NCBI RefSeq assembly: GCF_001895205.1
Contig: NZ_BDJF01000027.1
Coordinates: 1-64,000, forward strand
Reading direction: 5' to 3'
Length of the DNA stretch: 64,000 nucleotides
From: Vibrio injensis
GTDB lineage: Bacteria; Pseudomonadota; Gammaproteobacteria; Enterobacterales; Vibrionaceae
Shown: piece after piece, positions 1 through 8,381 of the stretch
How the letters are laid out: each line of letters starts with the position of its first letter
How positions within the stretch are numbered: the first letter of the stretch is position 1
Notes under the pieces: model-generated
The model's database searches: none
What the model was told of the DNA's origin: nothing
The model's input: only the letters and a program-made list of their open reading frames with translations
Position numbers and translations under genes: made by a program

Positions 1-16
1 GACTCTTTTCTTCCAT
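1..16 (-). CDS. Start of a possible first integron-cassette ORF (partial, off left edge)
   Basis: An ATG on the minus strand at 16-14 opens a reading frame (M-E-E-K-S) that leaves the window after five codons. AGAG lies four bases upstream of the ATG and could act as a ribosome binding site. The position, just past the candidate attI crossover and pointing away from the integrase, is where the first cassette gene of a chromosomal integron would begin. Too little is visible to assign any product, and the frame could be chance. Confidence 0.25.
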
Positions 17-19
17 GAT

Positions 20-210
20 TCTCTGAACCTGATTTAAAACATAACGCTTATTACATTGAAACATGTCGTGTTTTCTTCAACGCTACCGCCACCTTTTGGG
101 TTCAAAGGTTGAACAATCGTAGCATAATAACCATCTAATTCATCATGTTATACATCATCACATTGAGAAGCAGGTCTAAATAAACAGCAAAATGCCACTT
201 AGTTATTGAC
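20..210 (-). other. Candidate attI region of the chromosomal integron
   Basis: The stretch upstream of the integrase start holds no gene. On the minus strand, the direction in which cassettes would be read, it contains GCGTTATG at 47-40, a match to the GTTRRRY-type crossover core used by integron integrases. It lies about 216 bp from the intIA start codon, similar to the distance in other integrons as I recall it. I infer that cassettes insert here and that the array runs left of the window. No full attC or Vibrio repeat is visible in the bases shown, so the exact attI limits are uncertain. Confidence 0.5.
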
Positions 211-230
211 AGCCCATAAAATCAACACCA

Positions 231-246
231 CTGTATATAAAAACAG
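231..246 (+). promoter_or_regulatory. LexA (SOS) box in the intIA promoter
   Basis: CTGT-N8-ACAG with an all A/T spacer is a perfect match to the gammaproteobacterial LexA operator. It sits 14 bp before the integrase start codon, over the expected promoter. LexA control of integron integrases, including that of V. cholerae, is established. I infer that cassette recombination here is induced by DNA damage. A TTGACA hexamer at 206-211 is present but lies too far upstream to pair well with an A/T-rich -10 inside the box. Confidence 0.85.
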
Positions 247-260
247 CAAAGGATTGTCTT

Positions 261-1223
261 ATGAAATCTCAATTTTTACTTAGCGTAAAGGAATATATGC
301 AAGTCAGGTATTATGCTAACAAAACTATAGAATCTTATATACATTGGATAACGCAATATGTGGTCTTTCATAATAAAACTCACCCTAATCTATTAGGCTC
401 TCGTGATGTCGAACGGTTTTTAACCTACTTAGCTGTTGAGAAAAAAGTAGCAACCAAAACACAATCATTAGCGTTGAATGCTCTGAGTTTTTTGTATAAA
501 GAAATAATAAAAGAGCCATTGACACTGGAAATGAAATTCCAAAAATCTCAATTGGAAAGAAAGCTACCGATAGTCATGACGCGAGAAGAAATAAAACGCT
601 TCTTCAATCATGTTGACCCTAAGTATCAGCTTCACATCAAACTACTTTATGGTTCAGGACTAAGATTGATGGAATGCGTTCGCTTGCGTATACAAGATAT
701 CGATTTTGATTATGGGGCATTAAGAATATGGCAGGGAAAAGGAGGAAAAAATCGAACAGTGACATTAGCCAAAGAATTACACCCTTTAATCAAGGAACAA
801 ATATCACTCGCAAAACGATACTACGATAAAGATATGGAAACGAAAGGTTATGGTGGCGTATGGTTGCCTAGCGCATTAAATAGTAAATATCCAACTGCAC
901 CATTCGAATTTCATTGGCATTACTTATTTCCATCTAACGCATTATCGGTTGATAAGGAAAGCAACTTATTACGTCGGCATCATATTAATGAAACCTCATT
1001 ACAACGAACCGTAAAAAGAGCAGTAAAAGAAGCTGAAATTAAAAAATCGATTTCTTGTCATACACTAAGACACTCATTTGCGACCCATCTTCTCGAATCA
1101 GGAGCTGATATTAGAACGGTACAAGAGCAGCTTGGTCATTCTGACGTCTCAACGACACAAATTTATACCCATGTATTGGATAGAGGAGCAAACGGAGTAT
1201 TGAGTCCTTTATCTCGCTTATAA
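261..1223 (+). CDS. intIA: Integron integrase IntIA (IntI4-type tyrosine recombinase)
   Basis: This 320-residue tyrosine recombinase has the full catalytic set: R135, H267-x-x-R270, H293 and the nucleophile Y302. The insert at about residues 190-225, containing the run KGYGGVWLP and FEFHWHYLFPS, is the extra motif that separates integron integrases from XerC/XerD. Its role is to recombine attC sites with attI to capture and shuffle cassettes. The start at 261 has AAAGGA seven bases upstream. The gene carries a LexA box and faces rplT head to tail across a shared terminator, the same neighbourhood as the V. cholerae chromosome 2 superintegron integrase. The reading frame is intact, so the enzyme is probably active. 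Confidence 0.95.
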   Translation: MKSQFLLSVKEYMQVRYYANKTIESYIHWITQYVVFHNKTHPNLLGSRDVERFLTYLAVEKKVATKTQSLALNALSFLYKEIIKEPLTLEMKFQKSQLERKLPIVMTREEIKRFFNHVDPKYQLHIKLLYGSGLRLMECVRLRIQDIDFDYGALRIWQGKGGKNRTVTLAKELHPLIKEQISLAKRYYDKDMETKGYGGVWLPSALNSKYPTAPFEFHWHYLFPSNALSVDKESNLLRRHHINETSLQRTVKRAVKEAEIKKSISCHTLRHSFATHLLESGADIRTVQEQLGHSDVSTTQIYTHVLDRGANGVLSPLSRL

Positions 1224-1224
1224 A

Positions 1225-1250
1225 AAAGGAGAGCTTACAAGCTCTCCTTT
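1225..1250 (-). terminator. Terminator of the thrS-infC-rpmI-rplT operon, shared with intIA
   Basis: A 10-bp perfect stem (1225-1234 with 1241-1250) and a six-base loop lie between the convergent intIA and rplT genes. Read on the minus strand the stem is followed by a run of T, so it is a good intrinsic terminator for rplT. On the plus strand it gives only a short T run. Confidence 0.8.
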
Positions 1251-1272
1251 CGATTAAACAGTTAAAACTCTA

Positions 1273-1626
1273 TTACAGGGCAGCTTTCGCTTTCTCAACA
1301 AGAACAGAAAATGCTGCTTTGTCGAACACTGCGATATCTGCAAGGATCTTACGATCGATCTCGATAGATGCTTTCTTAAGACCATTGATGAAACGGCTGT
1401 AAGATAGACCATTTTGACGAGATGCAGCGTTAATACGCGCGATCCATAGCTGACGGAACTGGCGCTTTTTAGTGCGGCGGTCACGGTAAGCGTATTGACC
1501 TGCTTTAGTAACGGCTTGGAAAGCTACGCGGTAAACACGTGAACGTGCACCATAGTAACCTTTAGCTTGTTTTAGAACTTTCTTATGACGTGCACGAGCT
1601 TGTACACCACGTTTTACGCGAGGCAT
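1273..1626 (-). CDS. rplT: Large ribosomal subunit protein bL20
   Basis: The 117-residue basic protein starts [19 protein letters not shown], characteristic of L20, and has the family length. L20 binds 23S rRNA early in 50S assembly and, in E. coli, represses translation of rpmI-rplT by binding the mRNA. It is the last gene of the minus-strand group thrS, infC, rpmI, rplT, 41 bp after rpmI. The start at 1626 is preceded by an AGGAGAG ribosome binding site. A frame overlapping the same bases at 1254-1484 is a shadow. Confidence 0.97.
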   Translation of the reverse strand: MPRVKRGVQARARHKKVLKQAKGYYGARSRVYRVAFQAVTKAGQYAYRDRRTKKRQFRQLWIARINAASRQNGLSYSRFINGLKKASIEIDRKILADIAVFDKAAFSVLVEKAKAAL

Positions 1627-1667
1627 TATGTCTCTCCTAAACTAAACGATAAATAAACTAAAAAGAA

Positions 1668-1862
1668 TTAAGCGTATGGCAACATGCGCATAACACCAGC
1701 CACTTCACATTTTGGAAGGATTGAGTTAGGGCGTAGTTGACGCTTGTTCTTAGTAGTACGCTTAGTCAGGATGTGACGTTTAGTAGCGTGCTTGTACTTA
1801 ATACCACCAGCTGTTTTCTTAAAACGCTTAGCAGCACCTTTGTTGGTTTTCATCTTAGGCAT
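1668..1862 (-). CDS. rpmI: Large ribosomal subunit protein bL35
   Basis: The 64-residue protein starts [20 protein letters not shown], the standard L35 N-terminus, and is lysine and arginine rich. The frame is open for 12 more codons upstream to 1898, but the family start and length fit 1862, with GGAG a few bases upstream. It is a component of the 50S subunit and lies between infC and rplT. In E. coli its translation is the point where L20 feedback acts; the hairpin between infC and rpmI in this sequence may belong to that control. Confidence 0.97.
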   Translation of the reverse strand: MPKMKTNKGAAKRFKKTAGGIKYKHATKRHILTKRTTKNKRQLRPNSILPKCEVAGVMRMLPYA

Positions 1863-1911
1863 GATGAATAACTCCGCATTGTAGTAGTTTAATAACAATG
1901 TAATTAGGGCG

Positions 1912-1945
1912 AATAAAACCTAGCTTTTAAAGGCTAGATTTTATT
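1912..1945 (-). promoter_or_regulatory. Hairpin between infC and rpmI, possible L20 control element or partial terminator
   Basis: Bases 1912-1924 pair with 1933-1945 in a 13-bp stem with an eight-base loop. The only non-Watson-Crick position is a G-U pair on the minus strand but a C-A mismatch on the plus strand, so the structure favours minus-strand RNA, which is the transcribed strand. It lies 17 bp after the infC stop and 50 bp before rpmI. The end of the stem is T-rich. It could be a partial terminator or part of the L20 translational operator known in E. coli. Confidence 0.6.
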
Positions 1946-1962
1946 ACTTGTAATGCCGTTAA

Positions 1963-2514
1963 TTACTTCTTTTTAGGGGCAAGCATCATGATCATCTGAC
2001 GTGCTTCAATTCTGCTCGGGAAAGATTCTACTACCGCAATATCGGCGGTATCTTCTTTCAAACGATTCAAAACATCAACGCCGATTTCTTGGTGCGCCAT
2101 CTCACGGCCACGAAAGCGAATAGTTACTTTCACTTTGTTGCCTTCTTCGAGGAAACCAGTCAGGTTGCGTAGTTTTACCTGATAGTCTCCAATATCAGTT
2201 CCAGGACGGAATTTAATTTCCTTAATCTGGACCTGTTTTTGCTTCTTCTTCTGCTCTTTAGCAGCTTTACTCTTTTCAAAGAGGAATTTGCCATAGTCCA
2301 TCACACGACAAACTGGTGGCTCGGCGTTAGGGCTGATCTCTACAAGATCCATACCAGCTTCTACGGCCGCTTCTAGTGCTTCACTGATTGATACAACACC
2401 AACGGATTCACCATCTGCGCCAGTTAAACGAACTTCACGAACGCCACGAATTTCACCGTTTAAACGGTGCTGGTTTGGTTTGGCCGGCTGTTGGCCACGT
2501 CTTCCGCCTTTAAT
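1963..2514 (-). CDS. infC: Translation initiation factor IF-3 with an AUU start codon
   Basis: The recognisable IF-3 protein (ends [22 protein letters not shown]) is open well beyond its first internal ATG at 2352. Reading back gives ATT at 2514-2512 followed by K-G-G-R-R-G-Q-Q, the normal IF-3 N-terminus, giving 183 residues. GGAGG at 2527-2523, inside the last codons of thrS, is placed correctly for this ATT. In E. coli infC also starts with AUU, and IF-3 discriminates against that codon, giving self-repression; the same control is inferred here. The gap to the thrS stop is only three bases, so the two genes are likely translationally coupled. Starting at 2352 would cut off the N-terminal domain. 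Confidence 0.95.
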   Translation of the reverse strand: MKGGRRGQQPAKPNQHRLNGEIRGVREVRLTGADGESVGVVSISEALEAAVEAGMDLVEISPNAEPPVCRVMDYGKFLFEKSKAAKEQKKKQKQVQIKEIKFRPGTDIGDYQVKLRNLTGFLEEGNKVKVTIRFRGREMAHQEIGVDVLNRLKEDTADIAVVESFPSRIEARQMIMMLAPKKK

Positions 2515-2517
2515 AGT

Positions 2518-4446
2518 TTATTCCTCCAGATTGAGCTGACGGCTAGAAACTTCGGCTTGGATGTGAGTGACGAAATCATCCAATTTAAATTTACCTAAGT
2601 CCTTGCCCTTTCGAGTACGTACTGCAATTTCACCGGCTTCCATTTCTTGGTCGCCACAAACGAGCATATACGGTACACGCTTTAAAGTATGTTCGCGGAT
2701 TTTAAAGCCTATCTTCTCATTTCTCAAGTCCGCTTTCGCACGAATGCCACATTTTTGTAGCTTTTGTACGACTTCTTGAGCGTAATCAGCCTGTTTATCG
2801 GTGATATTGACTACCACCGCTTGTTCAGGAGCTAACCACGTTGGGAAGAAACCAGCATATTCTTCGATGAGAATACCGATAAAGCGTTCAAGAGAGCCTA
2901 AAATCGCACGATGAATCATAACCGGGACTAAGCGCTCATTACTTTCACCGACGTAAGTTGCACCTAAGCGTGATGGAAGATTGAAGTCCAATTGAACTGT
3001 GCCACATTGCCATGCTCTATCCAAGCAATCGTACAATGTGAATTCAATTTTAGGACCATAGAAAGCACCCTCACCTTCTTGAATCTCATAGGCAATGCCC
3101 ATTGCTTCAAGCGAGTGTTTCAGAGCTTCTTCAGACTTATCCCAGATCTCGTCGCTGCCTACTCGTTTTTCAGGACGTGTAGATAGTTTAACCGCAATAT
3201 TTTCAAAACCAAAGGTATTATACGTGTCGTACACCATTTGAATGCACGATGTTACTTCTTGCTGTATTTGATCTTCAGTACAGAAAATATGCGCATCATC
3301 TTGAGTGAATCCACGTACACGCATAATACCATGTAATGAACCTGAAGGTTCGTTACGATGACACGAACCAAATTCGGCCATGCGCAAGGGTAAATCACGA
3401 TATGATTTCAAACCCTGATTAAAAATTTGTACGTGACCGGGGCAGTTCATCGGCTTAATCGCATATTCACGATTTTCTGATGATGTAGTAAACATTGCAT
3501 CCGCGTATTTATCCCAGTGACCAGAACGCTCCCATAGAACGCGATCCATCATCAATGGACCTTTCACTTCTTGGTAGCCATACTCATTCAATTTATGACG
3601 AATAAATACTTCTAAATCACGGAAGATAGACCAGCCATTATGATGCCAGAAAACCATTCCCGGTGCTTCTTGCTGCATATGAAAGAGGTCAAGCTGCTTA
3701 CCAATTTTACGATGATCACGCTTGGCCGCTTCTTCTAAACGAGTTAAATGTGCTTGTAGTGCTTTCTTATCATGAAAAGCCGTACCATAAACGCGTTGTA
3801 ACATTTTGTTATCACTGTTACCACGCCAATACGCACCAGCAACACTGAGCAGTTTAAAATGCTGACAAAAACCCATATGAGGTACGTGTGGACCCCGACA
3901 CATATCGATATATTCTTCGTGATGATAAAGACCAGGGCGATCATCACGAGCAACATTTTCGTCTAAGATTTCGATCTTATAAGGTTCACCACGAGACTCA
4001 AAAGTATCTCGTGCTTCCTGCCAACTGACTTTATGCTTAACAACCGCGTATTTGGTTTTAACCAAATCTTTCATCCGCTGTTCGATGCGTTCAAGATCTT
4101 CTTGTGAGAGTGAATGATCAAGATCGATATCGTAGTAAAAACCACTATCGATGGTTGGACCGATAGCCATTTTTGCTTGCGGATAAAGCTGCTTAAGAGC
4201 ATGCCCTAATAAATGCGCGCAAGAGTGACGAACGATTTCTAATCCATCAGTCTCATCTTTAACAGTAATAATTTCAAGACTTGCATCATGTTCAATTAGA
4301 TCACAAGCATCAACGCGTCGGCCATCGATACGGCCTGCGATGGTTGCTTTAGCAAGGCCAGGACCAATAGATCGAGCAACGTCCATGGTCGATACTGGAT
4401 GGTCAAATTGACGCTGACTGCCGTCAGGAAGAGTAATAATAGGCAT
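2518..4446 (-). CDS. thrS: Threonyl-tRNA synthetase
   Basis: The 642-residue class II synthetase has the E. coli length and layout: an N-terminal TGS domain (about 1-62), an editing domain with the HxxxH pair H74 and H78 (HSCAHLLGH), a catalytic core with motif 2 (CHRNEPSG), and a C-terminal anticodon-binding domain ending about residue 640. It attaches threonine to tRNA-Thr and removes mischarged serine. It is the first gene of the thrS-infC-rpmI-rplT operon, on the minus strand. In E. coli ThrS represses its own mRNA through tRNA-like leader stems; the 200-bp leader here was not folded. Confidence 0.98.
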   Translation of the reverse strand: MPIITLPDGSQRQFDHPVSTMDVARSIGPGLAKATIAGRIDGRRVDACDLIEHDASLEIITVKDETDGLEIVRHSCAHLLGHALKQLYPQAKMAIGPTIDSGFYYDIDLDHSLSQEDLERIEQRMKDLVKTKYAVVKHKVSWQEARDTFESRGEPYKIEILDENVARDDRPGLYHHEEYIDMCRGPHVPHMGFCQHFKLLSVAGAYWRGNSDNKMLQRVYGTAFHDKKALQAHLTRLEEAAKRDHRKIGKQLDLFHMQQEAPGMVFWHHNGWSIFRDLEVFIRHKLNEYGYQEVKGPLMMDRVLWERSGHWDKYADAMFTTSSENREYAIKPMNCPGHVQIFNQGLKSYRDLPLRMAEFGSCHRNEPSGSLHGIMRVRGFTQDDAHIFCTEDQIQQEVTSCIQMVYDTYNTFGFENIAVKLSTRPEKRVGSDEIWDKSEEALKHSLEAMGIAYEIQEGEGAFYGPKIEFTLYDCLDRAWQCGTVQLDFNLPSRLGATYVGESNERLVPVMIHRAILGSLERFIGILIEEYAGFFPTWLAPEQAVVVNITDKQADYAQEVVQKLQKCGIRAKADLRNEKIGFKIREHTLKRVPYMLVCGDQEMEAGEIAVRTRKGKDLGKFKLDDFVTHIQAEVSSRQLNLEE

Positions 4447-4610
4447 GAATAATCCTTACAGTGGTGTTGCACACCAAGCAACACGTGTTCAGTACGTTAA
4501 TAGTAAACATCGATGGTCACTCGGTAACACGAATACCGGATCATCAACGCTGGGCGATTGTACCTAGGTCACATCCTTAATGTAAAGGATGAATGCGAAA
4601 GCAAATAAAG

Positions 4611-4637
4611 AAGCCCGTAGTATTTCACTACGGGCTT
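4611..4637 (-). terminator. Terminator after deaD
   Basis: A perfect 11-bp stem (4611-4621 with 4627-4637) with a five-base loop lies 14 bp beyond the deaD stop codon. On the minus strand it is followed by a T-rich stretch (CTTCTTTATTT). It separates deaD from the downstream thrS promoter region. Confidence 0.75.
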
Positions 4638-4651
4638 AATATCAGTAGTAA

Positions 4652-6550
4652 TTAAGCTTCGCTAGGGCGACGGCTTGAAGTACTTGGGCGATCGCCGCGA
4701 TAGCTGCTACGACCATCAGCGCCACGGTTACGGTCAAAACGGCGCTCACCTTCACGAGGAGGACGAGAATCGCTACGTGCTGGACGAGCACCATCACGAG
4801 CGCCACGATAGCCACCGCCATCACGATTACCTTCTGGACGACGACCACGTGACTCGCGGAAGTCATCAAAATCACAGACAACGGCACCCACTTCTTTCTG
4901 GCGAATGCGCAGTTTACGTAATTTACCGGTCACGTCGCTAGACATGCTTTTTGGTAACTGAACAAACGTATGGCCTTGAGCTAATTTAATCGCACCGATT
5001 GAGCCTTTGGTTAAACCAAGCTCATTAGCTAATGCGCCTACGATATCTTTAACTTGTACGCCTTGATCGCGGCCAACTTGTAATTGATAAGTATCCCAAT
5101 CAACATGACGAGCGTTATCACGGCTACCAAATTCACGGCGGCCATCACGACTGTCGCTACGACCATCACCTGATTCACGACGATCACGACGACGAGATTT
5201 ATCACGCTCAATCGCCGCTAGCATTGGATCTTCACCGGTATAAAACAGTGGACGTTTACCCTGCTGACGCTTAAGCAAAATTGCTGCTAGTGTCGTTGCG
5301 TCAACATCTAATGATGCTTGCAATTTCTCAACCAATTCAGCAAATTTTTCTAGTGCGGCATGATCTTTATCCGCTTCTAACTCAAGGCCTAGCTGAGCTA
5401 GACGTGATTCAGCCACTTTATCACGATGAGGTAGCTGGATCTCTTCCATAGAAGTACGTGTTACTCGTTCAATGGTACGCAGCATGCGAATTTGGTTGGT
5501 GCGAACCAACAAAATCGCTTTACCTTTACGTCCAGCACGACCAGTACGGCCAATACGGTGAATGTAAGATTCAACATCGAATGGAATATCATAGTTGAAT
5601 ACATGGTTGATACGCGGCACATCAAGACCACGAGCCACAACATCCGTTGCTACTAAAATATCAATCACACCTTGTTTGATATGATCAACCGTACGCTCAC
5701 GCAACGATTGAGGAATATCACCGTGCAAAGCAGCGGCTTTAAAGCCACGCGCAATTAACCAATCGGCTAAACGCTCAGTATCTTGACGGGTACGAACGAA
5801 CACGATAGAAGCGTCCGTTTCTTCAGTTTCAAGTAGACGAGCCATGGCTTCGTCTTTCTCTACACCTTTAACAACCCAATATTGCTGCTCAACTTTTGCC
5901 ACAGTTTGGTTTGAACCCGCCACGTCAACACGTGCAGGATCACGTAAAAAGCGGTCAACAATGTCTTTAACAATCGGGGGCATCGTGGCAGAGAATAATA
6001 CACGCTGAGCTGTTTCTGGCGATTGTTCCATGATCCATGTTACGTCATCAACAAAGCCCATTTTTAGCATTTCATCGGCTTCATCTAGTACGAAAGTATG
6101 GCATTCGTCTAAGTGCAGACGTTCACGTGTGATCAAGTCTTTAACACGGCCAGGGGTACCAACGATGATATGAGCGCCTGATTTTAAAGCACGCATTTGC
6201 TCAACGATAGAAGCTCCACCGTAAATCTCTAATACTTTCAAACCTTTAACATTTTTGCCAAGGGTTTTAATTTCCGCAGCAACTTGAATTGCTAGCTCAC
6301 GAGTTGGCGCCATAACAATCGCTTGTGGCTTGTACTGAGCAAGATCAAGTTTATTAAGAAGCGGCAAAGAGAAGGCTGCCGTTTTACCGGTACCGGTTTG
6401 CGCTTTACCTAATGCATCACGACCTGCTAATAAAAGAGGAATGGCGGCAGCTTGAATTGGAGTTGGAGTAACAAAGCCCATTTCGTTTAGGGCAGAAAGG
6501 AGTGTGCTGTTTAGTGCTAAATCACTAAATTGAATAACGGTATCTTGCAT
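4652..6550 (-). CDS. deaD: DEAD-box RNA helicase DeaD/CsdA
   Basis: The 632-residue ATP-dependent RNA helicase has Walker A AQTGTGKT (about 50-57), a DEAD box in VLDEADEML, the SAT motif and the C-terminal helicase motif HRIGRTGRAGR. Then come a DbpA/CsdA-type RNA-binding domain and a low-complexity Arg/Gly/Asp/Ser tail. The frame is open to 6610, but the family start MQDTVIQFSDL at 6550, with GGGA six bases upstream, is preferred. DeaD helps 50S assembly and unwinds mRNA in the cold. It is monocistronic, with its own terminator. Antisense frames over the repetitive tail (4642-4941) are artefacts of the base composition. Confidence 0.95.
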   Translation of the reverse strand: MQDTVIQFSDLALNSTLLSALNEMGFVTPTPIQAAAIPLLLAGRDALGKAQTGTGKTAAFSLPLLNKLDLAQYKPQAIVMAPTRELAIQVAAEIKTLGKNVKGLKVLEIYGGASIVEQMRALKSGAHIIVGTPGRVKDLITRERLHLDECHTFVLDEADEMLKMGFVDDVTWIMEQSPETAQRVLFSATMPPIVKDIVDRFLRDPARVDVAGSNQTVAKVEQQYWVVKGVEKDEAMARLLETEETDASIVFVRTRQDTERLADWLIARGFKAAALHGDIPQSLRERTVDHIKQGVIDILVATDVVARGLDVPRINHVFNYDIPFDVESYIHRIGRTGRAGRKGKAILLVRTNQIRMLRTIERVTRTSMEEIQLPHRDKVAESRLAQLGLELEADKDHAALEKFAELVEKLQASLDVDATTLAAILLKRQQGKRPLFYTGEDPMLAAIERDKSRRRDRRESGDGRSDSRDGRREFGSRDNARHVDWDTYQLQVGRDQGVQVKDIVGALANELGLTKGSIGAIKLAQGHTFVQLPKSMSSDVTGKLRKLRIRQKEVGAVVCDFDDFRESRGRRPEGNRDGGGYRGARDGARPARSDSRPPREGERRFDRNRGADGRSSYRGDRPSTSSRRPSEA

Positions 6551-7139
6551 GTGGATCCCACTAAAAGAATAAATAACTAAGGTCCCACGTGCTATACCAT
6601 TTCCAACCAATCCTAAAAGAAGAGCTGATTCCGTTCAGATGCGGATGAGTCTCAAAAAGCATCAAGCCACTAGGGACATCTAAGGGAGGCGGATTATTCA
6701 CTAAAAGCATAAAAAAAGCCAGAAAAAATTGAAATTCATCACATATTTTTTCCTAAAGATGACAAAAGATACAATCTGTATGAACTTAACTCACTCTTTG
6801 CAGAAACTTCATTCACATCCCCCCTGCTCCCCGTCAAAGTGACTCATCGGTGTCATCCAATCTATATGTCTAACAGTGCTAATCCGCTCGTTGATCTCAC
6901 AACATGACCAACATGCTGAAACATCGAACCGAAAAACAAAGCGGATTTTTCCTACGCCTGCTGTCTCTTTCACTGATATCTAATCATGCATACTTGCCGA
7001 ATAATGACTAGGACTTAGCGAAATGGTTGATCTAATTCCGCATAAAGCAGTGGCAACTCGTTATTGAACAGTGTTTTTTAACACATTTGTTAATAATTAA
7101 AGAAATAGAAGTAAGTCGTTATTATTTTAAGGATAAGTA
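6551..7139. promoter_or_regulatory. Divergent promoter region between deaD and the ompA-like gene
   Basis: These 589 bp hold no convincing gene. The side next to deaD has an open frame without a good start, and may be a long leader, as for csdA in E. coli. The AT-rich 120 bp before 7140 end in AAGGATAAGTA, a good ribosome binding site for the porin gene. No clear operator or hairpin was recognised. Confidence 0.5.
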
Positions 7140-8102
7140 ATGAAAAAAAATCTGGTCTCTCTTTCCATCATCGCTGCATTAGCGATGACAGCCGCCAGCG
7201 TTAATGCCGAGACTCATTCTGATTCAGCGATCGATTCATCAGGCTGGTGGATTGGGGCAGCATCTGGCGTGACAACTGCAGATGGAAAATCCATCACTGG
7301 GCACAGAGATAAAGCCATCAGTCCTAAACTTGAATTAGGATACGATGTTAACCAATACTGGGGAGTTTATACTGGTTATGACTATGTGCATCGCTTAGGT
7401 GTTGATAAGCTACATATCGGATCTTTGGGATTCAAAGGTCAATATGAGTTCATGGATAACCTCTCTGTTTTTGGTAAATTAGGCGCTTCTTATATTTACT
7501 CTGATGACAACACATCCAATATAAAAACAGATACATTTACTGGTTCGGTAGGCATTGGTCTTGAGTATCAACTTACTAATGCAATTTCAACAAAAGTAGG
7601 TTACGACTACTATGACCGTGTACAAGTAAAAGAAGGCCGCAACCCGCATCTACACCAGATTTACTGGGGAATGGCGTATAAATTTGGCCAACCAGCAACA
7701 CCAAGAGTGGTCACTGAGCAGGTGGAAGTGATTCAAGAGCGAGTCATTGAAGTCCCAGTTCAAGTTGAAGTTGCTAAGCCAGCTCGTACTGATTTCCTAC
7801 TGCCTTTTGCTTTAGGTAAATCAACACTCGAAGATCTCTCTTACTTCTATCTTGGTGAAGTTGTTGATGTGATGCGAGCTAATCCAGCGTTGGTTGCTCA
7901 TCTAATCGGCCGTACAGATAGCACTGGTTCTGATGCGATCAATAACAAGATTTCAGCGCAACGTGCTCAAGCGGTTTCTCAATATCTTCAATCTCAAGGC
8001 ATTGATGCTAAGAGAATTAATGTATCATCGGTCGCAGACTCTCGTCCTTTAACTCAAGGCAGTGCTGATATCGAGCGTTCAGTACAAATCATTCTTAAAT
8101 AA
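7140..8102 (+). CDS. ompA: OmpA-family outer membrane protein
   Basis: The 320-residue protein starts with a signal peptide (MKKNLVSLSIIAALAMTAASVNA, cut after residue 23). A β-barrel domain follows (about 30-190, with GYDVNQYWGVYTGYDY-type strands), then a Val/Glu/Pro-rich hinge (about 195-215) and a C-terminal OmpA/MotB peptidoglycan-binding domain, with HLIGRTDSTGSDAINNKISAQRA-type residues near 255-278. It would span the outer membrane and hold the cell wall. It is monocistronic, with a good ribosome binding site. The C-terminal domain is a little degenerate compared with E. coli OmpA, so the exact subfamily is uncertain. Confidence 0.9.
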   Translation: MKKNLVSLSIIAALAMTAASVNAETHSDSAIDSSGWWIGAASGVTTADGKSITGHRDKAISPKLELGYDVNQYWGVYTGYDYVHRLGVDKLHIGSLGFKGQYEFMDNLSVFGKLGASYIYSDDNTSNIKTDTFTGSVGIGLEYQLTNAISTKVGYDYYDRVQVKEGRNPHLHQIYWGMAYKFGQPATPRVVTEQVEVIQERVIEVPVQVEVAKPARTDFLLPFALGKSTLEDLSYFYLGEVVDVMRANPALVAHLIGRTDSTGSDAINNKISAQRAQAVSQYLQSQGIDAKRINVSSVADSRPLTQGSADIERSVQIILK

Positions 8103-8110
8103 GAGATCCC

Positions 8111-8136
8111 AATACCCTCTCTTCGGAGAGGGTATT
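8111..8136 (+). terminator. UUCG-loop hairpin after the ompA-like gene
   Basis: An 11-bp perfect stem (8111-8121 with 8126-8136) closes a UUCG tetraloop by C-G, an exceptionally stable fold. It lies eight bases after the stop codon. There is almost no T run, so it may stabilise the 3' end of the mRNA instead of, or as well as, terminating it. Confidence 0.6.
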
Positions 8137-8381
8137 ATCCGCTTTAACACCATACTGCCGCGCATCCCCAGCATTAATTCCTATCTTCTAGACGATAAGC
8201 CATCTACTGCAAACGAAAGAGTGCGCTATACTTTTAGCGTATTGCCAAGTACCATGTAGATCATGACAGATTGATCAATATCCCCCGCGAGTAAGCCACC
8301 TATTTAACATTCTCAGAATCGCTTTTAGGCAGTGACAGGGAACCCAATCGCACTTTAAGAATTAAAGGGTTACAATTAAAC

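Noticed and set aside
1..260. Search for a Vibrio cassette repeat (attC)
   Set aside because: No full attC-type inverted repeat is visible in these bases; only the candidate attI core is reported.
4642..4941. Frames on both strands over the 3' end of deaD
   Set aside because: They arise from the Arg/Gly/Asp-rich repeats of the helicase tail.
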